From: Bacteroidetes bacterium HGW-Bacteroidetes-6
GTDB lineage: Bacteria > Bacteroidota > Bacteroidia > Bacteroidales > DTU049
DNA length: 64,000 bases
NCBI GenBank assembly: GCA_002842495.1
Contig: PHDB01000004.1
Location: 93,844-157,843, forward strand
Direction: 5' to 3'
Part shown: positions 44,846 through 53,990 of the stretch, one piece after another
Position numbering within the stretch: position 1 is the first letter of the stretch
Layout: each line of letters starts with the position of its first letter
Notes under the pieces: generated by a model
Seen by the model: only the letters and a program-made list of their open reading frames with translations
The model's database searches: none
What the model was told of the DNA's origin: nothing
Made by a program: the position numbers and the translations under genes

Positions 44846-45883
44846 ATGACCACACAAACCTTCCAAACCCTTTCCCTTAAAAAACAATCCGAGCTCATCA
44901 AACAGCTCCAACAAATCCATTCCCAACAAAAAAAATCTGGAAAAACCCAACTCATCCCCTGCCCTTATTGCAACAGCAAACAAATTCAAAAAAACGGCAA
45001 AAACAAAAATATCCAGCGCTACAAATGCAAAAAATGCAATCACTCCTATTCCGCCAAAACCGGAACTTGCCTCCACTATATCCATCTCACTTCCAAATTC
45101 CAATCCTGTATCAACATTATGCTTAAAGGGCATACTTCGCTTAAAAATATAGCTTCTCAACTCAACATCTCAACTCTTACAGCATTCGATTGGCGACATA
45201 AAATTCTCGCATCACTAAATACTCCTGATTATCAACTCAGTGGTTTGGTCGAATTAATACAATCCGAATTTCCGTTTAACCGCAAAGGCATTGGAGTAAG
45301 CAATGCCAGAGAACTCAACAAAGACTTGCCCAAACCACCTGTCTCAATGATAATGGCAGCCGACTACAATGCCGACAACTCATTCGCAGCTGGCATTCTT
45401 AGAATCGGCAACTGGACTGTACCTGAAATTGTGGATTATGTAAATCTGCATGTTCACCCCGACTCTGTTATCATTAGCCCTGCAAGCAACAGCATGGTAG
45501 CCGTGAAGCAAACGGGCAAATTTGGGCTGACCGTTTTTAGCAAAAAACAAAATCCGCACAAACTGAATGTGAAAAAATCAAGCAAATTCGATTCGGATTT
45601 TAAAAAACTGATTTTCTCTAAAACCAGAGGCGTTTCCTCAAAATATCTGCATCTCTACGCCAATTGGGCTGCTTTCCTGATTGCCAACCACAACAAAGAA
45701 AACACTCAAAACATCATCAGCCGCTCCTTGACTAACCATTTCGCTTGGGCCGAATTCACCAACAGAGAAAACAAATACAAGCTTTTCCTGCAAAACCATT
45801 CGGAGGTCCCTTATATAAAAACCTGCAACCGAAAATGGGAAACAGCTGAAATAAGACCAATAATGAAGGAACTTCTTTACTGA
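44846..45883 (+). CDS. IS1595/ISXO2-like transposase homologue lacking catalytic acids
   Basis: 345 residues. The N-terminus is a zinc ribbon (Cys39, Cys42, Cys61, Cys64: CPYC ... CKKC), then an HTH (SLKNIASQLNISTLTAFDWRHKILA) and a DDE-like fold beginning LSGLVELIQSEFPF. In active IS1595 enzymes the latter reads VEIDETYF; here the D-E pair is gone. The second site, normally TD followed by Y, reads VIISPASNSM, also without the acid. No terminal inverted repeats or target duplications are visible, and the gene is packed tail-to-tail with the helicase (11 bases). It may be a domesticated DNA-binding protein or a decayed transposase. Codon use is uninterrupted, with no stop. Confidence 0.75.
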   Translation: MTTQTFQTLSLKKQSELIKQLQQIHSQQKKSGKTQLIPCPYCNSKQIQKNGKNKNIQRYKCKKCNHSYSAKTGTCLHYIHLTSKFQSCINIMLKGHTSLKNIASQLNISTLTAFDWRHKILASLNTPDYQLSGLVELIQSEFPFNRKGIGVSNARELNKDLPKPPVSMIMAADYNADNSFAAGILRIGNWTVPEIVDYVNLHVHPDSVIISPASNSMVAVKQTGKFGLTVFSKKQNPHKLNVKKSSKFDSDFKKLIFSKTRGVSSKYLHLYANWAAFLIANHNKENTQNIISRSLTNHFAWAEFTNRENKYKLFLQNHSEVPYIKTCNRKWETAEIRPIMKELLY

Positions 45884-45894
45884 AATCGCGAAAA

Positions 45895-47160
45895 TCACCG
45901 ACGACGACGACCTTCGCGCGAATCGACACGACCAGTTGCCGGACGCTGACTTCGAGAGCGGTTTGCCGACTGTGGTTGCTTGGTCGATTTCTTCTTTTCA
46001 GCTACTGCAAGTTCTGCATCCGGACTTAAAGGAAAAGGATGATCGGTCACCACTGGAATCTGCTTCGAAATAAGCTTTTGAATGTCTTTCAGATATGCTT
46101 TCTCCTCCACATCGCAGAACGAGATAGCAATTCCTTCGGCTCCGGCACGGCCTGTTCGACCAATACGGTGTACATAGGTTTCAGGAATATTGGGTGTATC
46201 GAAATTAATCACACACGATAATTCATCAATATCGATTCCACGAGCAGCAATATCCGATGCCACAAGTACGCGGATTGTCCGGTTTTTAAAATTGTTTAGC
46301 GCACGTTGACGGGCACCTTGTGTTTTATTACCATGAATGGCTTCGGCTTTAATATTGCATTTATTCAAAATCCGAGCAACTTTATCGGCACCATGCTTTG
46401 TACGTGTAAAAACCAGTGCAGTTTCGATGCTCTTGTCGCGTAGAATATGCATCAGCAACGATGGTTTATCAGCTTTGGCAACAAAATATACGCTTTGTTC
46501 AATAATCTCAACTGTCGATGATGCAGGTGTAACAGCAATATTCACAGGCTGATGCAAAATAGATGAGGATAGCTTCACAATTTCAGGAGGCATGGTTGCC
46601 GAGAAAAACAATGTTTGTCGTTTCAACGGAACTGCGGCAAGAATCCTTTTCACATCGTGAATAAAGCCCATATCAAGCATGCGATCGGCTTCATCAAGAA
46701 CAAGAATACTGATGTTTTTAAGGCTGATAAATTTCTGCTGCATCAAGTCGAGTAAACGGCCTGGGGTTGCAACCAGAATATCGACTCCTTGCTGCAATGC
46801 TTTGGTTTGAGCATTCTGAGGAACACCTCCAAAAATGACTGCATGTTTTAGATGCAGATTGTGGCCGTATGCATCGAAGCTTTCTCCAATTTGGAGTGCA
46901 AGTTCGCGGGTTGGTGTCACAATCAGCACTTTCACCATGCGGCGACCCTGATTGCGGTCGGTCTGTTGCGACAATAATTGAAGAATTGGAATAGCAAATG
47001 CCGCAGTTTTTCCGGTTCCTGTCTGGGCACAGCCCAAAATGTCTTTTCCCTGTAATGCAACGGGGATAGCTTCTTCCTGAATGGGCGTTGGGTTGGTATA
47101 TCCTTCGTGTTCGAGAGCGCGTAAAATGGGCTCAATGATTGGTAATTCCGAAAATGTCAT
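45895..47160 (-). CDS. DEAD-box RNA helicase (RhlE/CsdA-like)
   Basis: 421 residues. All helicase motifs are present: Q motif [14 protein letters not shown], motif [15 protein letters not shown], Ia PTRELALQI, Ib [63 protein letters not shown] and [12 protein letters not shown]. The last about 40 residues are basic ([21 protein letters not shown] ... GRRRR) for RNA binding. It unwinds RNA in the cytoplasm, in ribosome assembly, decay or cold response. It is a single gene with its own -7 box, convergent with the transposase-like gene. Confidence 0.95.
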   Translation of the reverse strand: MTFSELPIIEPILRALEHEGYTNPTPIQEEAIPVALQGKDILGCAQTGTGKTAAFAIPILQLLSQQTDRNQGRRMVKVLIVTPTRELALQIGESFDAYGHNLHLKHAVIFGGVPQNAQTKALQQGVDILVATPGRLLDLMQQKFISLKNISILVLDEADRMLDMGFIHDVKRILAAVPLKRQTLFFSATMPPEIVKLSSSILHQPVNIAVTPASSTVEIIEQSVYFVAKADKPSLLMHILRDKSIETALVFTRTKHGADKVARILNKCNIKAEAIHGNKTQGARQRALNNFKNRTIRVLVASDIAARGIDIDELSCVINFDTPNIPETYVHRIGRTGRAGAEGIAISFCDVEEKAYLKDIQKLISKQIPVVTDHPFPLSPDAELAVAEKKKSTKQPQSANRSRSQRPATGRVDSREGRRRR

Positions 47161-47241
47161 GAAATTGTTTTTGTAAGGCGCACCGGTAACTTTCTACTCT
47201 ATAAATGTACAGAAATCAGTTTCCTTATTGTTATTTTGCGG

Positions 47242-47249
47242 CAAAGGTA
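47242..47249 (-). promoter_or_regulatory. -7 promoter box of the DEAD-box helicase gene
   Basis: TACCTTTG on the minus strand matches TAnnTTTG, 82 bases before the start at 47160; the long leader would fit the post-transcriptional control often seen for cold-responsive helicases. Confidence 0.4.
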
Positions 47250-47516
47250 CATTAAATTATTGATAATAGCCGATTCCAATTACTTACAATGCTGTGAATT
47301 TGATTATTAGAATAACGTATTCAAAAATTGACACTTATAATTACTTGATGGTTATAACTAAACACACAAAATGAATCTTGCAAGCATCTGATATTGTGCA
47401 TATTACATTCACGTCAACTTTTTAGTTGCGCTACGTCTATTTTTTAACCAACGCAATTGCAGCTGGCAGTAATTTCATCTCTATACCCATCAGGTCGGGG
47501 ACGATACATTGCTGAT
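47250..47516. other. AT-rich divergent intergenic region
   Basis: About 270 bases between the helicase and the Mbx-like operon. No open frame, hairpin or repeat was recognised apart from the promoter boxes at either end. Confidence 0.5.
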
Positions 47517-47524
47517 TATTTTTG
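47517..47524 (+). promoter_or_regulatory. -7 promoter box of the Mbx/Mrp-like operon
   Basis: TATTTTTG matches TAnnTTTG, 21 bases before the ATG of the first operon gene (47546). It is the only good box ahead of twelve overlapping genes. Confidence 0.45.
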
Positions 47525-47545
47525 TCGCGGTTTAATTCCTATTCC

Positions 47546-48040
47546 ATGAACTTAAAAAATGTATTTCTCATCTTTGTGTTGTCGTACATCACCTGGCTGG
47601 CGTTGAACTGGTCGGTGGCACCCGACATCCTGATTACAGGAGCAATCGTTTCAGCCCTTATCGGGCTGTTGTTTTGCCGCAATTGCACAGTATTGCAAAG
47701 TGTAAGGCTGACTCCAAAAAGTTTTGCTTATGCATTTGCATATGTATTTGTGTTTTCCTGGGATCTCCTCAAGTCGAATATCGATGTGGCATCACGTGTA
47801 CTCAAGCCTTCATTACCAATCAATCCCGGGATTGTGGAAGTAAAAACAATCCTAAAAAGCAACATTGGGAAAATGATGCTGGCCAATTCCATCACCCTAA
47901 CACCTGGAACATTGACAGTTGATATTCGCGACGACCGAATGTACATTCACTGGATCGATGTTACCAGTACCGACATCGACGAAGCGACGCGTTCAATTGT
48001 TTCAAAATTCGAAAAATATCTGGAGGTTATGTATGGTTGA
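47546..48040 (+). CDS. MnhE/MrpE-type subunit (MbxA-like)
   Basis: About 164 residues from 47546 (MNLKNVFLIFVLSYITWLALNW); the earlier in-frame ATG at 47522 lies upstream of a likely transcription start. The MnhE family pattern is clear: two N-terminal membrane helices, YVFVFSWDLLKSNIDVASRVLKP and LANSITLTPGTLTVDI, then a short cytoplasmic alpha/beta end. In Mrp antiporters and archaeal Mbh/Mbx complexes this subunit belongs to the cation-translocating module. First gene of the operon; its stop overlaps the next start. Confidence 0.92.
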   Translation: MNLKNVFLIFVLSYITWLALNWSVAPDILITGAIVSALIGLLFCRNCTVLQSVRLTPKSFAYAFAYVFVFSWDLLKSNIDVASRVLKPSLPINPGIVEVKTILKSNIGKMMLANSITLTPGTLTVDIRDDRMYIHWIDVTSTDIDEATRSIVSKFEKYLEVMYG

Positions 48041-48293
48041 GACTATTCTCTACATTGCCGGAGGGCTCATTCTTTTGGGAATGATTCTCTCTTTGTGGCG
48101 CTTTATTAAAGGGCCACGCACTGCCGACCGCATCATGGCATTCGATGTGATGACAGTTTCGTCAATCGCACTCATGGCTTTGATTGCACTATTCAATAAC
48201 CGAATTATTTACCTGGACGTTGCACTGGTTTATGGCTTACTCAGCTTTACCGGAGTGATTGTCATAGCCCGGTTTATCGAGAAAGGACTATAA
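48033..48293 (+). CDS. MnhF/MrpF-type subunit (MbxB-like)
   Basis: About 86 residues from 48033 (MVETILYIAGGLILLGMIL). This ATG follows GGAGG at 48022-48026 and overlaps the upstream stop by 8 bases, so it is chosen over an upstream in-frame ATG at 47919. Three membrane helices with the family motif KGPRTADRIMAFDVMTVSSI between the first and second. It is a small core subunit of the Mrp-type ion module. Confidence 0.92.
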   Translation: MVETILYIAGGLILLGMILSLWRFIKGPRTADRIMAFDVMTVSSIALMALIALFNNRIIYLDVALVYGLLSFTGVIVIARFIEKGL

Positions 48294-48295
48294 TT

Positions 48296-48643
48296 ATGGA
48301 AATCAGATTACTCATAGGCAGCATTGTAACTCTGGTTGGAGCAATATTCATTTTTCTGGGTTCGCTCGGAATTGTTCGAATGCCCGACCTTTACAACCGT
48401 CTTCAGGCAGGCACCAAGGCCAGCACACTGGGAACAATTCTTTCGGTTGCCGGCATCGGTATCATGAATCCCGATTGGGCCGGAAAAGCTTTCATCCTGA
48501 TTGCTTTTGTAATGATGACCAACCCCGTTTCGTCGCATACACTGGCACGTGCAGCTCATCATATAGGAATTGCCCTGTCGGAAAAGACAGTTATCGATAA
48601 ACTCAAGGAAGATAATTCCGAAGAAAATAAGGAGGAAAAATAA
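48296..48643 (+). CDS. MnhG/MrpG-type subunit (MbxC-like)
   Basis: 115 residues with three membrane helices and the MnhG signature GSLGIVRMPDLYNRLQAGTKASTLG, followed by FVMMTNPVSSHTLARAAH. The C-terminal 20 residues are charged (KLKEDNSEENKEEK). It starts 2 bases after the upstream stop. It is part of the sodium/proton antiporter module. Confidence 0.93.
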   Translation: MEIRLLIGSIVTLVGAIFIFLGSLGIVRMPDLYNRLQAGTKASTLGTILSVAGIGIMNPDWAGKAFILIAFVMMTNPVSSHTLARAAHHIGIALSEKTVIDKLKEDNSEENKEEK

Positions 48644-48645
48644 CC

Positions 48646-48891
48646 ATGGCAAACATTATTCTGGCAATTATTCTGGCCTTCATCATGCTCAGCATGGGTA
48701 TAGCAGCACTGTTCACAAAACGGGTTCGTACGGCAGTTCTGGCTTCAGGAATTATAAGCCTGATTGCATCAATTCTTTACCTTCTTCTCGCAGCTCCCGA
48801 TGTAGCCATGACCGAAGCTGCCATAGGCAGCGGTCTCACCACCATCATCTTTTTCTATGTCCTAAACAAAATAAGGAGGTCCGATGTATAA
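48646..48891 (+). CDS. MbhD-like subunit (DUF4040)
   Basis: 81 residues with three membrane helices and the MbhD pattern LAAPDVAMTEAAIGSGLTTIIFFYVLNK, equivalent to a piece of the MrpA C-terminus. It starts 2 bases after MnhG ends and overlaps the next gene by 8 bases. As a split MrpA fragment, its presence marks the Mbh/Mbx arrangement rather than a plain Mrp antiporter. Confidence 0.9.
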   Translation: MANIILAIILAFIMLSMGIAALFTKRVRTAVLASGIISLIASILYLLLAAPDVAMTEAAIGSGLTTIIFFYVLNKIRRSDV

Positions 48892-49579
48892 AAATCTGTT
48901 CATCCTTGTATTTTTAGCCGGTTTCGGTGTTCTGTTGGGAAGCTTCTTGCTGACTCATCAGGAAAAACCGGATCTATCTGAGCTACCAGCCTACTACGCA
49001 AACAATACTGCTTCCGAAGTGGGAGCTGCAAACGTTGTAACCGCTGTGGTTGTAACTTATCGTGGATTCGACACTTTGGGCGAAGTCACCATTCTTTTTG
49101 TGGCGGCTTCATTAATTGCCATGTTTCTGAAAACAGGCGAACGTCGCAAAAAACGCAATCCGCGCCCTTCATCCATTATTCTTACTACAGCTCAAAAGCT
49201 ATTATTTCCACTTATTGTCCTTTTTGGTGTTTACGTTTTTGCAAACGGACATCTTACCCCTGGCGGAGGATTTCAGGGAGGAGCAATTATAGCCACTGCA
49301 TTCTTACTCTGGCTTATGGCCAATCCCGAAGGTGAACTTCGTCATGGACTGTTAAGTTCTGTCGAAAGCATTTCGGGTGTCACCTATGTAATCATTGGTA
49401 TTCTTGGGGCTGTGCTTGGTCTGGGATTTCTCGACAACCGCTTCATGCCACTCGGCGAGTTCGGCCACCTTTTCAGCGCCGGAGCCATTCCGGTCATATA
49501 CAGTTTGATCGGGTTGAAAGTCGGCTCGGAGCTGTCCAATATTCTGCATCATCTTAACGAAGTTCAAAACGAAGAATAA
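48884..49579 (+). CDS. MbhE plus MnhB-type subunit
   Basis: 231 residues. The N-terminal about 85 residues have the MbhE pattern (YYANNTASEVGAANVVTAVVVTYRGFDTLGEVTILFVAA), which is the end of MrpA in Mrp systems. The remainder is MnhB/MrpB (LLFPLIVLFGVYVFANGHLTPGGGFQGGAIIATAFLLW). About six membrane helices. The two parts are separate genes in some archaeal operons, fused here. Overlaps both neighbours. Confidence 0.9.
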   Translation: MYKNLFILVFLAGFGVLLGSFLLTHQEKPDLSELPAYYANNTASEVGAANVVTAVVVTYRGFDTLGEVTILFVAASLIAMFLKTGERRKKRNPRPSSIILTTAQKLLFPLIVLFGVYVFANGHLTPGGGFQGGAIIATAFLLWLMANPEGELRHGLLSSVESISGVTYVIIGILGAVLGLGFLDNRFMPLGEFGHLFSAGAIPVIYSLIGLKVGSELSNILHHLNEVQNEE

Positions 49580-49950
49580 TGGAATATCTAACACTACAAA
49601 ATATCGGTTTGGCCACCGGCTTCCTGCTGATGCTTATCGGCTTGTATGGCGCTCTGACCAATAAAAACATACTCCGCATAATCGTGGCATTTACCATCTT
49701 CGATGCAGGACTCAATCTTGTTATTGTTGCTCTTGCCTACATGAAAGGTCGCGTTGCTCCTATTATCGACAACACAACCGGAGTGGAAAACCTCTCCCAA
49801 AAGTTTGTCGATCCTATTCCCCAGGCTCTTGTACTTACAGCCATTGTTATTGGCGTGGGCGTTACTGGTGTTATGCTTGCATATGCTCTCAAAATGTACA
49901 AAACCAGACAGTCTCTCAATATTAACGATTTTAAAGAAACAAAATGGTAA
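49579..49950 (+). CDS. MnhC/NuoK-type subunit (MbxG-like)
   Basis: 123 residues, three membrane helices. The NuoK/MnhC signature is FTIFDAGLNLVIVALAYMKGR and ALVLTAIVIGVGVTGVMLAYALKMY. In complex I the NuoK glutamates line the proton path; here the first helix carries none at the usual spot while the second has D in FDAGLN. Overlaps the preceding gene by one base (TAATG) and the next by 7. Confidence 0.92.
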   Translation: MEYLTLQNIGLATGFLLMLIGLYGALTNKNILRIIVAFTIFDAGLNLVIVALAYMKGRVAPIIDNTTGVENLSQKFVDPIPQALVLTAIVIGVGVTGVMLAYALKMYKTRQSLNINDFKETKW

Positions 49951-52900
49951 GTCCTGTTCATATCGTCTCGATTGCTCTGGCAACGGCTTTCCTTATGGGA
50001 ATTGCCGGCAAACGCCATCAGAGCTTACTGGTGTATGTACTTATGCTTGCTGTGGCTGCTATGACTATGGTTTCGGGCTCCTGGCTTTGGGCTATTTTCT
50101 CGGGAGCGCAGCAACCACTCGAAGTATTTACCGCCGGATTTAAACCTCCATTTGCTATTAATCTCCGTATGAGCCTCGATGAAGCTTTTCTGACTACGCT
50201 CATTAACTTCTTCGGTTTGGCAACCGTTTTATACTTGTGGGATGTATTCAAAAAGTCCGGGAATCATTTGTTATCCATTTTTGTCATTTACCTGCTTGGT
50301 CTTAATGTAATGGTGATGACCCGCGACCTTTTCAATCTGTTTGTTTTCCTCGAAATCGCTTCGATTGCAACAGCAGGTTTAATGATTATGACTCAAAATT
50401 CGCGCAGTATTGCTGCCGGATTTAAATTCATGATTGCTTCGTCGGTCATTTCAGGTATTTTACTCATCGGAATCATTTTCGCCTATGCCTACACAGGCAC
50501 TTTGAATATTGATTTTATGACAACACTGCCTGCTATAAAAGGAGGAGCTGTTGCTGCATTCTTTATTCTCACTGCACTTTTGCTCGAAAGCAAACCTTTT
50601 CCGGCCAACGGCTGGGCACTCGACATGTACCACTCGGCACATCATTCGGTTGGAGCAGCATTATCAGCACTTTCTGCACCCGCAGTTCTGTTTGTAATTT
50701 ATAAGGTGATGCCCATTATTCCGGAAAGCTGGACAATGGTTATATCGCTGTTTGGACTCATTTCGTTTGCAGCTTCCAATTTCTTGGCTATGCGTCAGGA
50801 CAATGTTCGCCGCATGCTTGGATATTCGTCGGTTGCACAAGGCGGACTCATGCTTGCAACAGTTGGCATGGCCAATTACCTTGGCGAACAATTCTATTTT
50901 ATAGCAATCGGATTTCTACTCACCAACTATTTCGCTAAAGCCGGTTTGTTCTGGCTGGGCGGAATTGTAAACAGCGATGATCAGGAAAAATGGACTTTCC
51001 TTCGCAAAAAACCAATTCTATTCTTCCTGTTTGGATTGTTTATTGCAGCCATGGCCGGACTTCCACCTTTCCCGTCTTTCTTTGCCAAATGGGAATTCAT
51101 TATGCAAATTGCTCAGGGCAGTGGCTGGGGATGGATTACACTCATTTTGCTGGGAAGCATTTTCGAAATCGTATTTCTGTTCAAATGGTTCGGTCGTGTC
51201 TTCCGTAGCGATATAAGCGAAAACGAAGAATCGTCAGCGCCATGGTATAAACAGGTTCCTGTTATGATTTTTGGAGCCGGACTTCTTGCAGCTTCGTATT
51301 TCTTTGTCAACTACCTGAATTTCGACGCCATCTTTGTAATGCTGCCACTGTTGTTCATTGCCGCATTCTTCGTTCTCGATTTTCTGCCGGCAGTTGTCAA
51401 AAATCTGCTTCTCATTGCTTCGCTGGCGGTCTTTGGATACACCGTTTATCCGGAAATCAGCGACAACCTTATGCAAATGTTGTTTATGGGCGTCTTCCTG
51501 CTTGGAGGAATTATGACTCTCATTCCCGGATTTGTCCAAAAAGGATCGCGTGCCGGTTTCTATCCTTTTGCTGCCATGACTGTTTTTGGATTAATCATGC
51601 TGGTGAATCCTGCCGATAACCTTACTTTCTTTATGGGATGGGAACTCATGGCTTTGGGCAGCTACATATTAATTCTTCGTGGTAAAAATGCAGAAAAACC
51701 GGCTTTCCGCTATATGATTTTCTCGGCTGGAGGTGCTTACCTGATGATGGCAGCATTCGGAATGCTATACGCTATTGCAGGCCCTGCATTCTTTGCCACT
51801 TTGGCCGGATCGTTATCGGGAGCAGGAGTTATTTTTATTCTGCTCGCACTTGCCTTCATGCTGAAAGCTGCTGCCATCGGCCTCCATATATGGTTGCCAG
51901 GCGCATACAGCGAAGCCGAAGACGATGCCACACCTCTTGTCTCGGGAGTTCTTATCAATTCGGGAGTTCTTGGTTTGTTCTGGCTGATTACCACTTTTGG
52001 ACCACAACAACTTTTTGGTGTCGATATCTTTTACCTCATGGGATGGATTGGAGCAATAACTGCCATTGGTGGAAATATGCTCGCTATCTATGAAGAGGAT
52101 ATGAAACGGCTGATTGCCTATTCAAGCGTTGGAGCCATGGGTTACATTATTTTTGCTCTATCGATGAACACCAAAGTAGGTTTGCTGATTGCACTCTACT
52201 ACATGGCTCTGCACTTTATTTACAAAACCATGCTCTTTATTTCAGCTGCAGGTGTGATGTATCGTACCAAAAAACGCAACATGTACGAAATGGGTGGCCT
52301 CATCAAAAACATGCCGTTATCGTTTATTGTTGTTCTGATCGGGATTATCACACTCGCCGGTATGCCACCTTTGGCTGGTTTTGCCGGAAAATGGATGTTC
52401 TACAACGCCGTTGCAATGAAAGGCTGGTATATTCAAGGCACTATGGTATTCTTCTCCGGAATTGTAGCCTTCCTCTATTTATATAAACTCATTGCCTCTG
52501 TATTTTTGGGTCAGCTCAAAGACAATCTCCGTAAGGTGAAAGAAGCTCCGCTTGTTTATCTTATTCCACAGTTCATTTTTGTCATGGCTATTATGCTTCT
52601 TTCGGTGCAACCACGTTTGTTGCTTGAACCACTGGCGACCATCATCCCAGCTCAGGTTCCCGGCGAAATGTTGCAATGGGACGGAAATCTGGCTTCAACC
52701 AGTTTTGGATACTGGAATGCATTCTCTGTAATGAGTGTGGTGGTCGTCATGTTTGCCACACTGCTCGGCTGGCTGATGTATCACAGCCGCAAAGCACAAA
52801 AAGTGAAACAATTCAATATTGTTTTTGCAGCCGAAAGACCTTTCAGACCCGAAACAACCCACGTTTCGTACAATATGTTTGCAGGTTATAAAAAAGCGCT

Positions 52901-53078
52901 TGGCTTCCTCATGACTCCGTTAGCAACACGTTTCTGGACGAGTCTGTCTTCCGGAATCGAAGCCATTGCCGACAAAGTGCGCACCTGGTACACCGGTAAC
53001 GGTCAAACCTACGCTCTTCACCTGCTTATTTACGCATTTGTTCTGTATCTCACAATCAGTGGAGGAAAACTGTTATGA
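49944..53078 (+). CDS. Fused double antiporter-like subunit (MnhD/NuoM type, MbxH plus MbxH')
   Basis: 1044 residues, roughly 28-30 membrane helices. Two Proton_antipo_M domains are joined: residues about 1-480 and 490-1000. The TM5 glutamate is kept in both halves (LFVFLEIASIA near 136; GWELMALGSY near 565). The TM7 lysine, V-K-T/A-G in NuoM/MrpD, is missing in both: SALSAPAVLF (near 245) and VLINSGVLG (near 670). The second half keeps HIWLPGAYSEAEDDATPLVSG. In archaeal Mbx/Mbs the two homologues H and H' are separate adjacent genes. Overlaps both neighbours. It should move Na+ or H+ across the inner membrane when electrons flow. Confidence 0.9.
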   Translation: MVSPVHIVSIALATAFLMGIAGKRHQSLLVYVLMLAVAAMTMVSGSWLWAIFSGAQQPLEVFTAGFKPPFAINLRMSLDEAFLTTLINFFGLATVLYLWDVFKKSGNHLLSIFVIYLLGLNVMVMTRDLFNLFVFLEIASIATAGLMIMTQNSRSIAAGFKFMIASSVISGILLIGIIFAYAYTGTLNIDFMTTLPAIKGGAVAAFFILTALLLESKPFPANGWALDMYHSAHHSVGAALSALSAPAVLFVIYKVMPIIPESWTMVISLFGLISFAASNFLAMRQDNVRRMLGYSSVAQGGLMLATVGMANYLGEQFYFIAIGFLLTNYFAKAGLFWLGGIVNSDDQEKWTFLRKKPILFFLFGLFIAAMAGLPPFPSFFAKWEFIMQIAQGSGWGWITLILLGSIFEIVFLFKWFGRVFRSDISENEESSAPWYKQVPVMIFGAGLLAASYFFVNYLNFDAIFVMLPLLFIAAFFVLDFLPAVVKNLLLIASLAVFGYTVYPEISDNLMQMLFMGVFLLGGIMTLIPGFVQKGSRAGFYPFAAMTVFGLIMLVNPADNLTFFMGWELMALGSYILILRGKNAEKPAFRYMIFSAGGAYLMMAAFGMLYAIAGPAFFATLAGSLSGAGVIFILLALAFMLKAAAIGLHIWLPGAYSEAEDDATPLVSGVLINSGVLGLFWLITTFGPQQLFGVDIFYLMGWIGAITAIGGNMLAIYEEDMKRLIAYSSVGAMGYIIFALSMNTKVGLLIALYYMALHFIYKTMLFISAAGVMYRTKKRNMYEMGGLIKNMPLSFIVVLIGIITLAGMPPLAGFAGKWMFYNAVAMKGWYIQGTMVFFSGIVAFLYLYKLIASVFLGQLKDNLRKVKEAPLVYLIPQFIFVMAIMLLSVQPRLLLEPLATIIPAQVPGEMLQWDGNLASTSFGYWNAFSVMSVVVVMFATLLGWLMYHSRKAQKVKQFNIVFAAERPFRPETTHVSYNMFAGYKKALGFLMTPLATRFWTSLSSGIEAIADKVRTWYTGNGQTYALHLLIYAFVLYLTISGGKLL

Positions 53079-53980
53079 ATATTGATTGGTTAAAACTATT
53101 GTACACCCTACTGGGTTTATTTATTGTACTCAACTATGGCTTGCTGCAATATGGCTTGATTCGCCGGATCACTGCACGAATCGGAAAACGAATTGGTATG
53201 CCTATTTATCAGCCATACATCGACCTGATTAAAAACTATTCGATGCGCAGCCAGATTACGCACGGTGTAATGTTCTATCTTGGACCCGTTTTTCGTTTGG
53301 CTGGTGGTATAGGAATCTTTATTTTCATGCCTCTCATTTTCGACAGCTATTACTGGAGCAACTATTCATTCTCGGGCGATGTAATCCTGATTATGTATTT
53401 TATGTTCTTTGGTATGCTCGGGATGGCTCTTGGAGCAAGCGAAGGCGGACATCCCTACTCCTTTATCGGGATCAGCCGGGGTTTGTCGCAATTCACAACG
53501 GTAGAAGTTCCTTTCACGCTGGCAGTAATTGCAGTTGCCGTTCAACACCACTCATTTTCGCTGACCGAAATTGTGGCAGGTCAGCAAGGCGGATTTATGC
53601 ACTGGAATATTATCACCAATCCTTTCGCCGGAGCTGCAGCATTACTTGCATTTCTTGGAATGATGATGGCTTCCCCTTTCAACGTTGTTCAGGCTCCCCA
53701 GGAAATTCCTATTGGTCCTCCAACAGAATACCACGGGACCTATCTCGGATTGCTGCAAACAAACCGCGCCATCCTTTACGTAAGTGAATGTATTTTAATG
53801 GTGAACCTTTTCTTTGGCGGCGCCAACAATTGGTTCGAACTGCTGTTGAAATCGTTCCTCATGTTTTTCTGGCCCGTGTTTGTGGGTTTGGTTTTCCCCC
53901 GATTCCGAATCGACCAGAGTATTCCCTGGTTTTTGAAAATTCCGCTCGTTCTGGGCATCATCGGCATATTCATGATTTAA
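53075..53980 (+). CDS. NuoH/MbhM-type membrane anchor subunit
   Basis: 301 residues with about eight membrane helices. Complex I subunit 1 motifs: IGMPIYQPYIDLIKNYS, GASEGGHPYSFIGISRGLSQFTTVEVPFTLAVIAV and APQEIPIGPPTEYHGTYLGLLQTNRAILYVSE. This subunit links the peripheral Fe-S arm to the ion module. The acidic residues of the internal loop (EGG, VEVP, QEIP, TEYHG) are kept. Starts within the preceding stop codon region (4-base overlap). Confidence 0.93.
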   Translation: MNIDWLKLLYTLLGLFIVLNYGLLQYGLIRRITARIGKRIGMPIYQPYIDLIKNYSMRSQITHGVMFYLGPVFRLAGGIGIFIFMPLIFDSYYWSNYSFSGDVILIMYFMFFGMLGMALGASEGGHPYSFIGISRGLSQFTTVEVPFTLAVIAVAVQHHSFSLTEIVAGQQGGFMHWNIITNPFAGAAALLAFLGMMMASPFNVVQAPQEIPIGPPTEYHGTYLGLLQTNRAILYVSECILMVNLFFGGANNWFELLLKSFLMFFWPVFVGLVFPRFRIDQSIPWFLKIPLVLGIIGIFMI

Positions 53981-53990
53981 TTGTCCTAAA

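Noticed and set aside
47546..53078. Reading the first genes as a plain Mrp antiporter
   Set aside because: MrpA is split into MbhD and MbhE/B pieces and the genes run without a break into NuoH, B, C, D and I homologues.
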